35,905 nt of DNA from CAZHVS01 sp964536015 (GTDB taxonomy: Bacteria > Bacteroidota > Ignavibacteria > Ignavibacteriales > Ignavibacteriaceae): positions 1 through 35,905 of the forward strand of contig CAZHVS010000028.1 of NCBI GenBank assembly GCA_964536015.1, written 5' to 3'. This document shows positions 25,863 through 33,641 of this stretch, in pieces (positions within the stretch are counted from its first letter, which is position 1; every line of letters starts with the position of its first letter). The position numbers were made by a program, and so were the translations under genes. Under the pieces are notes generated by a model. The model saw only the letters and a program-made list of their open reading frames with translations, had not been told where the DNA came from and ran no database searches.

Positions 25863-26275
25863 TATAAAATTAACCAATTTTCTGCATACGTATCGGAAGT
25901 TTCAAATACTCTTGCAGTTATTTTTTTTATATTTGATGGCAATCCACTTTTTTTAATTTCAACTAATAAATAGTTACATATATTTTCAGCGGTTGAATGA
26001 AAATTGACAATCACATGTTTTGACTTTAATTTTGTTAATACTTCAATTAATTCAGTATCCTCTAAGCAAACTAAAAAACCATGGTCAAGTTTATTTAGGA
26101 TTGCACTAACAATTGAATCAAGTTCATAATAATCCAGCACAATTCCATTATCATCAGGATTGCCTTCAATCTCGATTCTGGTTTTATAAGTATGACCATG
26201 TAAATTTTTACACTTGCCTCTGTGAAATGGTAATCTATGTCCCATTTCCCATGTAAATTCCTTGGCTATTTTCAT
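25862..26275 (-). CDS. queD: 6-carboxy-5,6,7,8-tetrahydropterin synthase
   Basis: Second step of queuosine/7-deazapurine synthesis: 7,8-dihydroneopterin triphosphate to 6-carboxytetrahydropterin. About 137 residues from ATG 26275; an in-frame start at 26302 would lie inside queE, while ATG 26275 overlaps the queE stop (TGATG). Zinc ligands His13, His26 and His28 ('MGHRL', 'NLHGHTY') and catalytic Cys22 ('RGKCKN') are all present, as is 'DYYELDSIVSAILNKLDHGF' with its His and 'PTAEN'-like 'STAENICNYL'. QueD-type rather than eukaryotic pterin synthase given the CxxxHGH spacing and the queE partner. Confidence 0.95.
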   Translation of the reverse strand: MKIAKEFTWEMGHRLPFHRGKCKNLHGHTYKTRIEIEGNPDDNGIVLDYYELDSIVSAILNKLDHGFLVCLEDTELIEVLTKLKSKHVIVNFHSTAENICNYLLVEIKKSGLPSNIKKITARVFETSDTYAENWLIL

Positions 26276-26913
26276 CAAACACCTCTCCTGTCTGGTTTCC
26301 ATATATATTTATGTAATTGTAATTGAAATCTTACTTGCAAATTATCCTGAAGTATCCAATTAACCAAAGTGACTGGCTCAATTCGTCCAAAGACTGGTGA
26401 AAGTAAAATTTGGCATTTTTTCGATAATGAATACTCAACGATTGTTTTTATTACCCAATCATAATCTTCTCTGTTGCCTATTACGAATTTCACTTCATCA
26501 CTTGTTTTAAGAAACGCAATATTGTCATAAAGATTTTTATGCATCATCCCGCTTGATGGACATTTCAAATCCATAATGATTTTTACTAAGGGATTAACAT
26601 CCTGGATTGAAATATTTCCACCTGTTTCCATCAGTACTGAAAATTGTTTTTCGCAAAGAATATTGATTAATTCATGAACATCTTTCTGCAATAACGGTTC
26701 ACCGCCGGTAATCTCAACAAGCCTACAGTTATACCTAAAAATTTCATTCATAATTTCTTCAATCGAATAATCCTTACCTTCATAGAATGCATATTCGGTA
26801 TCGCAATAAGTGCATCTAAGGTTACAACCTGTCATTCTTATAAAAACACAAGGGAAACCTGCCAGACTACTCTCACCCTGGATTGAATAAAAGATTTCGT
26901 TTACTTTTAACAT
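26275..26913 (-). CDS. queE: 7-carboxy-7-deazaguanine synthase (radical SAM)
   Basis: Radical-SAM ring contraction of 6-carboxytetrahydropterin to 7-carboxy-7-deazaguanine in the queuosine pathway. 212 residues. N-terminal 'EIFYSIQGESSLAGFPCVFI' is the QueE opening. The [4Fe-4S] ligands are Cys30, Cys34 and Cys37 in 'GCNLRCTYCDTEYAF', the standard CxxxCxxC; 'ITGGEPLLQ' is the SAM-binding GGE motif. First gene of the overlapping set with queD and truA. queC and queF, needed for the next steps, are not in the window. Confidence 0.96.
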   Translation of the reverse strand: MLKVNEIFYSIQGESSLAGFPCVFIRMTGCNLRCTYCDTEYAFYEGKDYSIEEIMNEIFRYNCRLVEITGGEPLLQKDVHELINILCEKQFSVLMETGGNISIQDVNPLVKIIMDLKCPSSGMMHKNLYDNIAFLKTSDEVKFVIGNREDYDWVIKTIVEYSLSKKCQILLSPVFGRIEPVTLVNWILQDNLQVRFQLQLHKYIWKPDRRGV

Positions 26914-27040
26914 CTTATTTTTTTAATTGCAAGATATTAGATTCTTATATTGGTAGAAAGCCTAAATGTAATGGTTACTTGAATTTATTTAATTTTCACT
27001 TTAAGTTAAGTAACAAAAAATAAAAAGTTAGAAAGTGAAT

Positions 27041-28381
27041 ATGAGTAAGATTACAAGTGTTATAAAAAGGACAGGAGCAATTGTACCATTTAATCCTTTA
27101 CGCATTACAAATGCAATATACAGGGCTGCTGTGGCTGTTGGTGGAAGAGATAAAGAGAAAGCTGAACAATTAGCAATGCAAGTAATTAAGGTACTTGAAG
27201 AGAAATGCCCTGATGGATGCACACCTCATATTGAAGAAATACAAGATATTGTTGAAAAAGTCTTAATAGAAAATGGTCACGCAAAAGTTGCAAAAGAATA
27301 TATTTTATATAGAGAAGAGAGAGCACGCGAACGTAATGAAGAAAGTAAATATGCTTCAATAAAAAATGAAAATATTCCTTGGGCAAAAATCTGGCATGTG
27401 CTTGATTGGGCAGTGTCTAAAAATCTCCATACTGTTGATAGTTTAAACGAAAGAATTAAAAAAGGAGAGTTTGCACAAATAGTTCATGAATCAGAAGCAG
27501 CATATGAAAATGATTTGAATACGGCTGCTGAAATGATTATCGAAAGAAGTCAACAATTAAAAATGGTTTTTATTAGCGGGCCATCGTCTTCAGGCAAAAC
27601 TACTACAACACTAAAACTTGAACAGAGGTTAAAAAAGAAAGGTGTAAGCTTTGTTCCTCTTATTGTTGATAATTACTTCTTTGACCTTGAATTACATCCA
27701 AAAGATGAATTTGGTGACTACGATTTTGAAACTCCGCAAGCTCTTGATCTTCAAATGATAAATGAACATTTGAAACTTCTTTGTGAAGGTAAAGAAGTTT
27801 TAATTCCTTTCTATGACTTTAAAACCGGTACACGTTATCTTAACAGAACACCAGTTCAATTAAAAGAAAATGAAATTCTGCTTATTGATAGCTTGCATGG
27901 CTTATATCCTCCTATGACTGAAGGAATTTCGGGGGAAAAGAAATTTAAATTATATATTGAGCCTCTTTTACAGATGAAAGGGAAAAATGGTAAATATATC
28001 AGGTGGGCAGATATCAGGTTAATACGAAGAATGCTAAGAGACTCTGTACATCGTGCTTATAATCCGCAGCAAACACTGGAACACTGGCATTATGTCCGCT
28101 CAAGTGAAATGAGGCATATTATTCCTTACATTCCATCAACAGATTTTATTGTTAATAGTGCTATGCCATATGAATTGTGTCTGTATAAACATAAACTAGT
28201 AGAACGCTTTGAAGAATGGCGTAATTTTTATAAAGATAATACTCTCCGTGCTGATGCTTATACAAGAGCTGATCGTGTGTTTAATTTCTTAAATTCAATT
28301 GAAGCAATTGAAGATGACTCACCAATTCCAAAGGATTCTGTAATACGTGAATTTATTGGCGGTAGCATTTTTGATTATTAA
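27041..28381 (+). CDS. ATP-cone domain fused to uridine-kinase/phosphoribulokinase-like kinase
   Basis: About 446 residues. I chose ATG 27041 over the in-frame GTG at 27035. Residues 1-95 are an ATP-cone ('SVIKRTGAIVPFNPLRITNA', 'IQDIVEKVLIENGHAKVAKE', then 'YILYREERARER'), the allosteric (d)ATP-binding domain of ribonucleotide reductase and NrdR. After a linker, a P-loop kinase begins: Walker A 'GPSSSGKTTTT' at 180-190, 'VDNYFFDLELHP', 'YDFETPQALDLQMINEHLK', 'IPFYDFKTGTR', 'LLIDSLHGL', the succession seen in the uridine kinase/PRK superfamily. It probably phosphorylates a nucleoside or similar metabolite under nucleotide feedback; the substrate is not known. The usual Bacteroidota udk-like kinase has a TGS/ThrRS-like N-terminus, which this lacks. 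Confidence 0.88.
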   Translation: MSKITSVIKRTGAIVPFNPLRITNAIYRAAVAVGGRDKEKAEQLAMQVIKVLEEKCPDGCTPHIEEIQDIVEKVLIENGHAKVAKEYILYREERARERNEESKYASIKNENIPWAKIWHVLDWAVSKNLHTVDSLNERIKKGEFAQIVHESEAAYENDLNTAAEMIIERSQQLKMVFISGPSSSGKTTTTLKLEQRLKKKGVSFVPLIVDNYFFDLELHPKDEFGDYDFETPQALDLQMINEHLKLLCEGKEVLIPFYDFKTGTRYLNRTPVQLKENEILLIDSLHGLYPPMTEGISGEKKFKLYIEPLLQMKGKNGKYIRWADIRLIRRMLRDSVHRAYNPQQTLEHWHYVRSSEMRHIIPYIPSTDFIVNSAMPYELCLYKHKLVERFEEWRNFYKDNTLRADAYTRADRVFNFLNSIEAIEDDSPIPKDSVIREFIGGSIFDY

Positions 28382-28694
28382 TAAATTCTTACTGTTTTAA
28401 TCCTTATAAAAAGTAAAGTTAAAATTTCTAATATCTTAACAGCAAATAATTAACCTTGATGAAATTTTTATGTGAAAAATTTTCGCAGGTAAGGAAAAAT
28501 CTACTTACCGGAAAAGAATTAATTTACTAATTAATTCATTTTTACAGATTCTTTTGGTTTAATAGTTGCTTGTATTAATTAAGCTTCTTAAAAGAAATGA
28601 TTTTTTTTTTCGTCTAAAAAGAAGAAGATTACTGTTTAACTATAAGCAATATTAATAATGATTAACAAAATAGCTTCTTACTAATGGAGAATAA
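28382..28694 (+). other. 313-base intergenic leader with three inverted repeats
   Basis: No gene is visible. Inverted repeats: an A/T hairpin at about 28460-28484; GGTAAG/CTTACC (28488-28493 and 28504-28509) with a 10-base loop; and GAATTAAT/ATTAATTC (28516-28523 and 28530-28537) with a 6-base loop. None has a proper T-run directly after it. A run of ten T lies near 28601. No clear TTG-N19/20-TAnnTTTG promoter was found. The T9SS cargo genes must be transcribed from here or from beyond. GGAG precedes the 28695 start. Confidence 0.5.
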
Positions 28695-30251
28695 ATGTTG
28701 AAAACTTTAAGAATTTTTTTACTATTACTAATATTATCGCAACCTGTTTTTACTCAAAAAGCGGGGGATAATATTTTTTCAGGTATTCAGGTTCATACGA
28801 TTAAATTATATTTTAGTCAACCAAATTACTGGGATTCGTTAACCTACTACTATAATCAGGGACTTGAGCAATATATGATGGTCAATGCAAATATTGATGG
28901 AGTTGCATTTGACAGTATTGGAGTTCGCTTTAAAGGAAACTCTTCCTACAATCACATAAATAATAAAAAACCGTTCAGGTTATCGATTGATCAATACAGA
29001 AGCGATTTGAAATGGGATGGTATTAAAGGAATTCACTTAAATAATTGCTGGGAAGATCCTACTTTAATGAGAGAAAAAATTCATCTTGATTTTTGTAGTA
29101 CAATTGGAATTCCTGCCCCAAGAGGAAATTTTGCCGAATTATATATTAATGATACTCTCTTTGCTTTTTATTCGATGGTTGAACACGTAGATAAAACATT
29201 CTTAAATTCTCGTTATGGAAATAAAAACGGAGATATGTTTAAAGCAGTGGACGGAATTGGCTCACTTAATTATTACTCAGATTTTATCTATTATGGTAAC
29301 GATACAAGTTATTATTCTCAAAGGTATGAGTTAAAAACTGATGGCTCAACTACTGCGTGGCCAAGGTTATTATCATTAATTGATACTTTGAATAATTCTC
29401 AAATTCCACTGACTTCGCTCCCTCAAAAAATAAATCTTTCATCAGTTTATAAAGCGTTTGCAACTGACATATTACTTGCAAACTTCGATTCATATATAAA
29501 CAGTTGCAGGAATTTTTATATTTATTATCTGCCTACTACTAACAAATTTGAGTGGATTGTTTGGGATGCAGGATTAAGCTTTGGCGCATTTCCTAATAGT
29601 GGTGTAACAAACAGTGAAAACACAAGTATTACTTATGTGATAAACGCTACTAACCGTCCTTTATTCGGAAAGATATTATCAATTCCTACTTTTAAAAGCG
29701 CCTATATTGATTCACTAAGGAAAATTTTTAATACATATTTTAAAACTTCTTACTTCTTTCCTCATATTGATAGCGTAGCAAATATTATAAGACCTTATGT
29801 TTATAATGATCAGAGGAAGATGTATACAAACACACAATTTGAGACGAACATTCAAAGTGATGTTGTTGTTGGTGCGAATAATCGTAAACCAGGATTAAAA
29901 TCATTTATTAACTCTCGTATAACTAGTGTGACAAATCAACTTGCAAGTTCATCGATTGATGAGTCAAGTAGCGGTCTTCTACCGGATGATTTAACTTTAT
30001 ATCAGAATTTCCCGAATCCATTTAATCCATCAACTAACATTATTTTCAGAGCGGGTCAATCAGGTTATGCAACCTTGAATGTTTATAATCTATTGGGTGA
30101 AAAAGTAGCTGTTTTATTCGATGATAAAATATTACCCGGACAAATTTATAATCTAAATTTTAATGCTGGACATTTACCCACAGGAATTTATTTTTATAAG
30201 CTCTTGATGGGTAATAAAAGTATAACAAGGCAAATGATATTAATGAAATAA
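28695..30251 (+). CDS. secreted CotH-kinase family protein with T9SS sorting domain
   Basis: 518 residues. Signal peptide 1-20. Residues about 30-400 are a CotH-type atypical protein kinase domain: 'GVRFKGNSSYNHINNKKPFR', 'LNNCWEDPTLMREKIHLDF', 'GIPAPRGNFAELYIND', then 'FATDILLANFDSYINSCRNF' and 'EWIVWDAGLSFGAF'. In spore-coat CotH these regions provide the phosphorylating active site (Asp/Asn and the metal-binding Asp). The last about 85 residues are a T9SS CTD: 'LYQNFPNPFNPSTNI', 'YNLLGEKVAVLF', 'LPTGIYFYKLL', ending 'RQMILMK'. It is therefore exported and anchored or released at the surface. Whether it is an active kinase or a structural surface protein cannot be judged. First of four cargo genes in a row. 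Confidence 0.88.
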   Translation: MLKTLRIFLLLLILSQPVFTQKAGDNIFSGIQVHTIKLYFSQPNYWDSLTYYYNQGLEQYMMVNANIDGVAFDSIGVRFKGNSSYNHINNKKPFRLSIDQYRSDLKWDGIKGIHLNNCWEDPTLMREKIHLDFCSTIGIPAPRGNFAELYINDTLFAFYSMVEHVDKTFLNSRYGNKNGDMFKAVDGIGSLNYYSDFIYYGNDTSYYSQRYELKTDGSTTAWPRLLSLIDTLNNSQIPLTSLPQKINLSSVYKAFATDILLANFDSYINSCRNFYIYYLPTTNKFEWIVWDAGLSFGAFPNSGVTNSENTSITYVINATNRPLFGKILSIPTFKSAYIDSLRKIFNTYFKTSYFFPHIDSVANIIRPYVYNDQRKMYTNTQFETNIQSDVVVGANNRKPGLKSFINSRITSVTNQLASSSIDESSSGLLPDDLTLYQNFPNPFNPSTNIIFRAGQSGYATLNVYNLLGEKVAVLFDDKILPGQIYNLNFNAGHLPTGIYFYKLLMGNKSITRQMILMK

Positions 30252-30275
30252 TTTTTTTACTTTTAGAGGGTTACA

Positions 30276-32069
30276 ATGAAACATTTAATTGAAAATTCTT
30301 TTTTGCTGATCTTATTCATATTTGCTTGTCTCTTTACGGAGGTAATGGGACAGGCATTCACTGGATATACTTTGTTCGGGCCAAACAACTCTAAATATAC
30401 ATATCTGGTTGACATGAATAATACAGTAGTTAAGACATGGACACATAGTAAAAATGGAGGTTATTCTGCTTATTTACTTGAAGATGGAAGTGTGATAAGA
30501 ACTGCAACTTCATCTTCATCATCATTAAACGGTGGTGGAGCGCAAGGTGTTGTACAGAAATATAATAAAAATGGAGTATTAACCTGGGAGTATACTTATA
30601 GTTCAACTACTTACCGATCTCATCACGATATTTGTCCAATGCCAAATGGAAACGTCTTATTAATCGCGTGGGAAGTAAAAACCGCTGCTGAGTGTGTAGC
30701 TGCAGGTTTAAATCACAGCGCAAGTTTATGGCCTGATCATATTATTGAAGTACAACCAGTTGGTTCTACTGGTGGAAATATTGTATGGAAATGGCACGTT
30801 TGGGATCATCTTATTCAGGATTATGACGCTACAAAAAACAATTATGGTGTAGTAGGAAACCATCCGGAACTACTTGATATTAATTTAGAAAGCACATCTG
30901 GAGATTGGATGCACTATAATGGAATTGACTATAACCCCATTTCAGATCAAATAGTATTTTCTTCTCATAACCTTGATGAAGTTTATGTAATTGATCATAG
31001 TACAACAATTCAAGAAGCAGCTGGTCATTCGGGTGGTAGATGGGGAAAAGGTGGAGACTTTTTATACCGCTGGGGAAGACCTTCAAATTATCGTGCAACG
31101 GGCACACAGGTCTTTAATGTTGTTCATTGCGGTGTGTGGGTTCCTGCTGGTTTACCAGGGACAGGAAACATTATGGCTTTCAATAATCGTGAAGGTCAAG
31201 GCACTTCTATGATAGTTGAAATTACTCCACCGACAGATACCTCTGGAAATTATATTCGGATTCCCGGTTCTCCATATGGACCAACTTCAACAACATGGAG
31301 TTATACAGCTTCTGGATTTTATTCACAACATCTTGGTGGTGTTCAACGTTTACCAAATGGAAATACTTTAATTGTTCAATCAACAAGTGGAAAAATGTTT
31401 GAAGTGAATAGCGCTGGAACGGTTGTCTGGACTTATAATCGAGGTGGTGAGATAGTCCGTGCTTGGAGATATGCACCGGATTATCCAGGTATCCTGGCAC
31501 TTCTACCAGTTGAATTTACAACTTTTACTGCTTCTGTAATTGATGAAAAAGTTGTTCTAAATTGGACTACAGCAACTGAGACTAACAACTCACATTTTGA
31601 AATTGAAAGAAAATCTGGCGATGAGGATTTTAAAGTTATTGGCAAAGTAAATGGAAATGGTACATCTGCAATTCCAACTAATTATATCTATACAGATGAA
31701 TTGATTACCACTTCAAATATACAGTATAGATTGAAGCAGGTTGATTTTGATGGTTCGTTCAGTTTTAGTAACATATTGACTTTGAATGATGGAGAAGTAC
31801 TTTCTAATTTTTCTTTAAGTCAAAATTATCCGAATCCTTTTAATCCTTCTACTCAAATTAAATTTACAACCGGTAAAGCCGGATGGACAGATTTGAAAGT
31901 ATACAATTCTCTTGGACAACAAGTAGCAACTTTATTTGGTGAAAATGTAATAGCAGGTAAAAATTATAGCTGTACATTTAATGCATCTTCATTACCTAGC
32001 GGCATATACTATTATGTCCTGACCAATAGTGACAGGAGACTAACAAAATCAATGGTTTTATTAAAATAA
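30276..32069 (+). CDS. secreted arylsulfotransferase-like protein with T9SS sorting domain, copy 1
   Basis: 597 residues. Signal peptide 1-25. Residues about 28-405 resemble the bacterial aryl-sulfotransferase propeller family: 'RSHHDICPMPNGNVLLIAWE' (His116, His117), 'GDWMHYNGIDYNPISDQIVF' (His213, Asn215), 'NVVHCGVWVP' (His284), 'RLPNGNTLIVQSTSG'. Then an extra module about 408-512 ('LPVEFTTFTASV', 'LNWTTATETNNSHFEIER', 'RLKQVDFDGSFSFSNIL') that is common in T9SS cargo and FN3-like. CTD: 'LSQNYPNPFNPSTQIKF', ending 'LTKSMVLLK'. Assignment to sulfate transfer is by family only; no sulfate-donor system is seen. SD GAGGG before the start; 24 bases after the CotH gene. Confidence 0.78.
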   Translation: MKHLIENSFLLILFIFACLFTEVMGQAFTGYTLFGPNNSKYTYLVDMNNTVVKTWTHSKNGGYSAYLLEDGSVIRTATSSSSSLNGGGAQGVVQKYNKNGVLTWEYTYSSTTYRSHHDICPMPNGNVLLIAWEVKTAAECVAAGLNHSASLWPDHIIEVQPVGSTGGNIVWKWHVWDHLIQDYDATKNNYGVVGNHPELLDINLESTSGDWMHYNGIDYNPISDQIVFSSHNLDEVYVIDHSTTIQEAAGHSGGRWGKGGDFLYRWGRPSNYRATGTQVFNVVHCGVWVPAGLPGTGNIMAFNNREGQGTSMIVEITPPTDTSGNYIRIPGSPYGPTSTTWSYTASGFYSQHLGGVQRLPNGNTLIVQSTSGKMFEVNSAGTVVWTYNRGGEIVRAWRYAPDYPGILALLPVEFTTFTASVIDEKVVLNWTTATETNNSHFEIERKSGDEDFKVIGKVNGNGTSAIPTNYIYTDELITTSNIQYRLKQVDFDGSFSFSNILTLNDGEVLSNFSLSQNYPNPFNPSTQIKFTTGKAGWTDLKVYNSLGQQVATLFGENVIAGKNYSCTFNASSLPSGIYYYVLTNSDRRLTKSMVLLK

Positions 32070-32072
32070 ACT

Positions 32073-33614
32073 ATGAAATTTATGCGTTCATCAAATATAT
32101 CATTTCAATTATTAGTAATCATAGTTTTGTTAAATTTGTTAATAGAAGCACAACCGTACACCGGATATACATTATTTGGGCCAAATAATTCTAAATATAC
32201 ATATCTGATAAATATGAATAACACGGTTGTAAAAACTTGGACGCATAGTAAAAGCGGTGGATATTCTGCTTATTTATTAGAGGATGGAAGCGTTATAAGA
32301 ACTGCTTCCTCTTCTTCATCTTCATTAAATGGTGGAGGAGCTCAGGGAGTCGTGCAAAAGTACGACAAAAACGGAAGTCTAACTTGGGAATATACTTATA
32401 GCAGCTCTACATATCGTTCTCATCATGATATTTGTCCAATGCCAAATGGAAATGTTCTAATGATAGCTTGGGAAGTTAAAACTGTAGTACAATGTGTAGC
32501 TGCTGGTTTAAATCGTAGTGTAAGTCTTTGGCCAGATCATATTATTGAAGTTCAACCAGTCGGTTCAACAGGTGGTAATATAGTTTGGCAATGGCACGCC
32601 TGGGATCATCTTATTCAGCAGTATGATCCTACAAAAAGTAATTATGGAATTATTTCAGATCATCCTGAACTACTGAATATTAATATGGGTGCAAACGGAA
32701 GTCCTTCAGGAGGGGATTGGATGCATATTAACGGAATTGATTACAATGCTGCTCTTGATCAGATAGTTATTTCGTCTCATACTTTAAATGAGATTTATGT
32801 AATTGATCATAGTACAACTACACAAGAAGCTGCAAGTCATTCAGGTGGGAGAAGCGGAAAAGGTGGTGATATTTTATATCGTTGGGGAATGCCTTCAAAT
32901 TATGGAGTCTCAGGGTCGCAGGTTTTTAATGTTGTTCATTGTGCTGTATGGATTCCATCTGATTGTCCTGGTGCCGGAAATATTATGGCATTTAATAACC
33001 GAGAAAACCAAGGGACATCGATGGTTGTTGAATTAGTTCCACCTTCCGATACTTCAGGGAATTATACATGGGTACCTGGAACTGCTTATGGACCTTCTTC
33101 ACCTGTATGGAGTTTTACTGCTTCTAGTTTTTATTCAAATCATCTTGGAAGTTGTCAACGACTTCCAAACGGCAATACACTTATCGTGCAATCGACAAGC
33201 GGATATATGTTCGAAGTAAATTCAAGTGGAAGCGTAGTGTGGAGTTATAATCGTGGTGGTGAAATTGTTCGGGCTTTAAGATATCCTCCTACTTATTCGG
33301 GTATTCAAACAATTATGGATACTCAGGAAAATTCAACAGCCGAACCTATTGGTTTTGCTTTGATGCAGAATTATCCAAACCCTTTTAATCCATCTACTAC
33401 CATTAACTTTTCAGTTTCAAAAGCTGGATTTACAGTATTAAAGATTTTTAATTCCATTGGAAAAGAAGTTTCAATTTTATTTAATGAATATGCTGAACCG
33501 AATAAAGTGTATAAAATAAATTTTAGTGGGGCAAATCTTCCAAGTGGGAATTATTTCTATTCTTTGTTCAATGGAAATAAAGTAATTACAAAACGAATGA
33601 CTTTAATTAAATAA
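32073..33614 (+). CDS. secreted arylsulfotransferase-like protein with T9SS sorting domain, copy 2
   Basis: 513 residues, closely similar to the preceding gene over the whole propeller part: 'YTLFGPNNSKYTYLI', 'NNTVVKTWTHSKSGGYSAYL', 'SHHDICPMPNGNVLMIAWE', 'GDWMHINGIDYN', 'NVVHCAVWIP'. It lacks the FN3-like module and passes from 'LRYPPTYSGIQTIMD' directly to the CTD ('LMQNYPNPFNPSTTINF', ending 'ITKRMTLIK'). Signal peptide about 1-26. It begins 3 bases after the stop of copy 1, so a tandem duplication within one transcript. Many synonymous differences between the copies point to an old duplication under purifying selection. Confidence 0.78.
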   Translation: MKFMRSSNISFQLLVIIVLLNLLIEAQPYTGYTLFGPNNSKYTYLINMNNTVVKTWTHSKSGGYSAYLLEDGSVIRTASSSSSSLNGGGAQGVVQKYDKNGSLTWEYTYSSSTYRSHHDICPMPNGNVLMIAWEVKTVVQCVAAGLNRSVSLWPDHIIEVQPVGSTGGNIVWQWHAWDHLIQQYDPTKSNYGIISDHPELLNINMGANGSPSGGDWMHINGIDYNAALDQIVISSHTLNEIYVIDHSTTTQEAASHSGGRSGKGGDILYRWGMPSNYGVSGSQVFNVVHCAVWIPSDCPGAGNIMAFNNRENQGTSMVVELVPPSDTSGNYTWVPGTAYGPSSPVWSFTASSFYSNHLGSCQRLPNGNTLIVQSTSGYMFEVNSSGSVVWSYNRGGEIVRALRYPPTYSGIQTIMDTQENSTAEPIGFALMQNYPNPFNPSTTINFSVSKAGFTVLKIFNSIGKEVSILFNEYAEPNKVYKINFSGANLPSGNYFYSLFNGNKVITKRMTLIK

Positions 33615-33641
33615 TTATTTCAGATTCATAAAGGTATTAAA

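Noticed and set aside
26914..27040. preQ1 riboswitch before queE
   Set aside because: Read on the minus strand, the AT-rich gap shows no preQ1 core hairpin with an A-rich tail and pairing segment.
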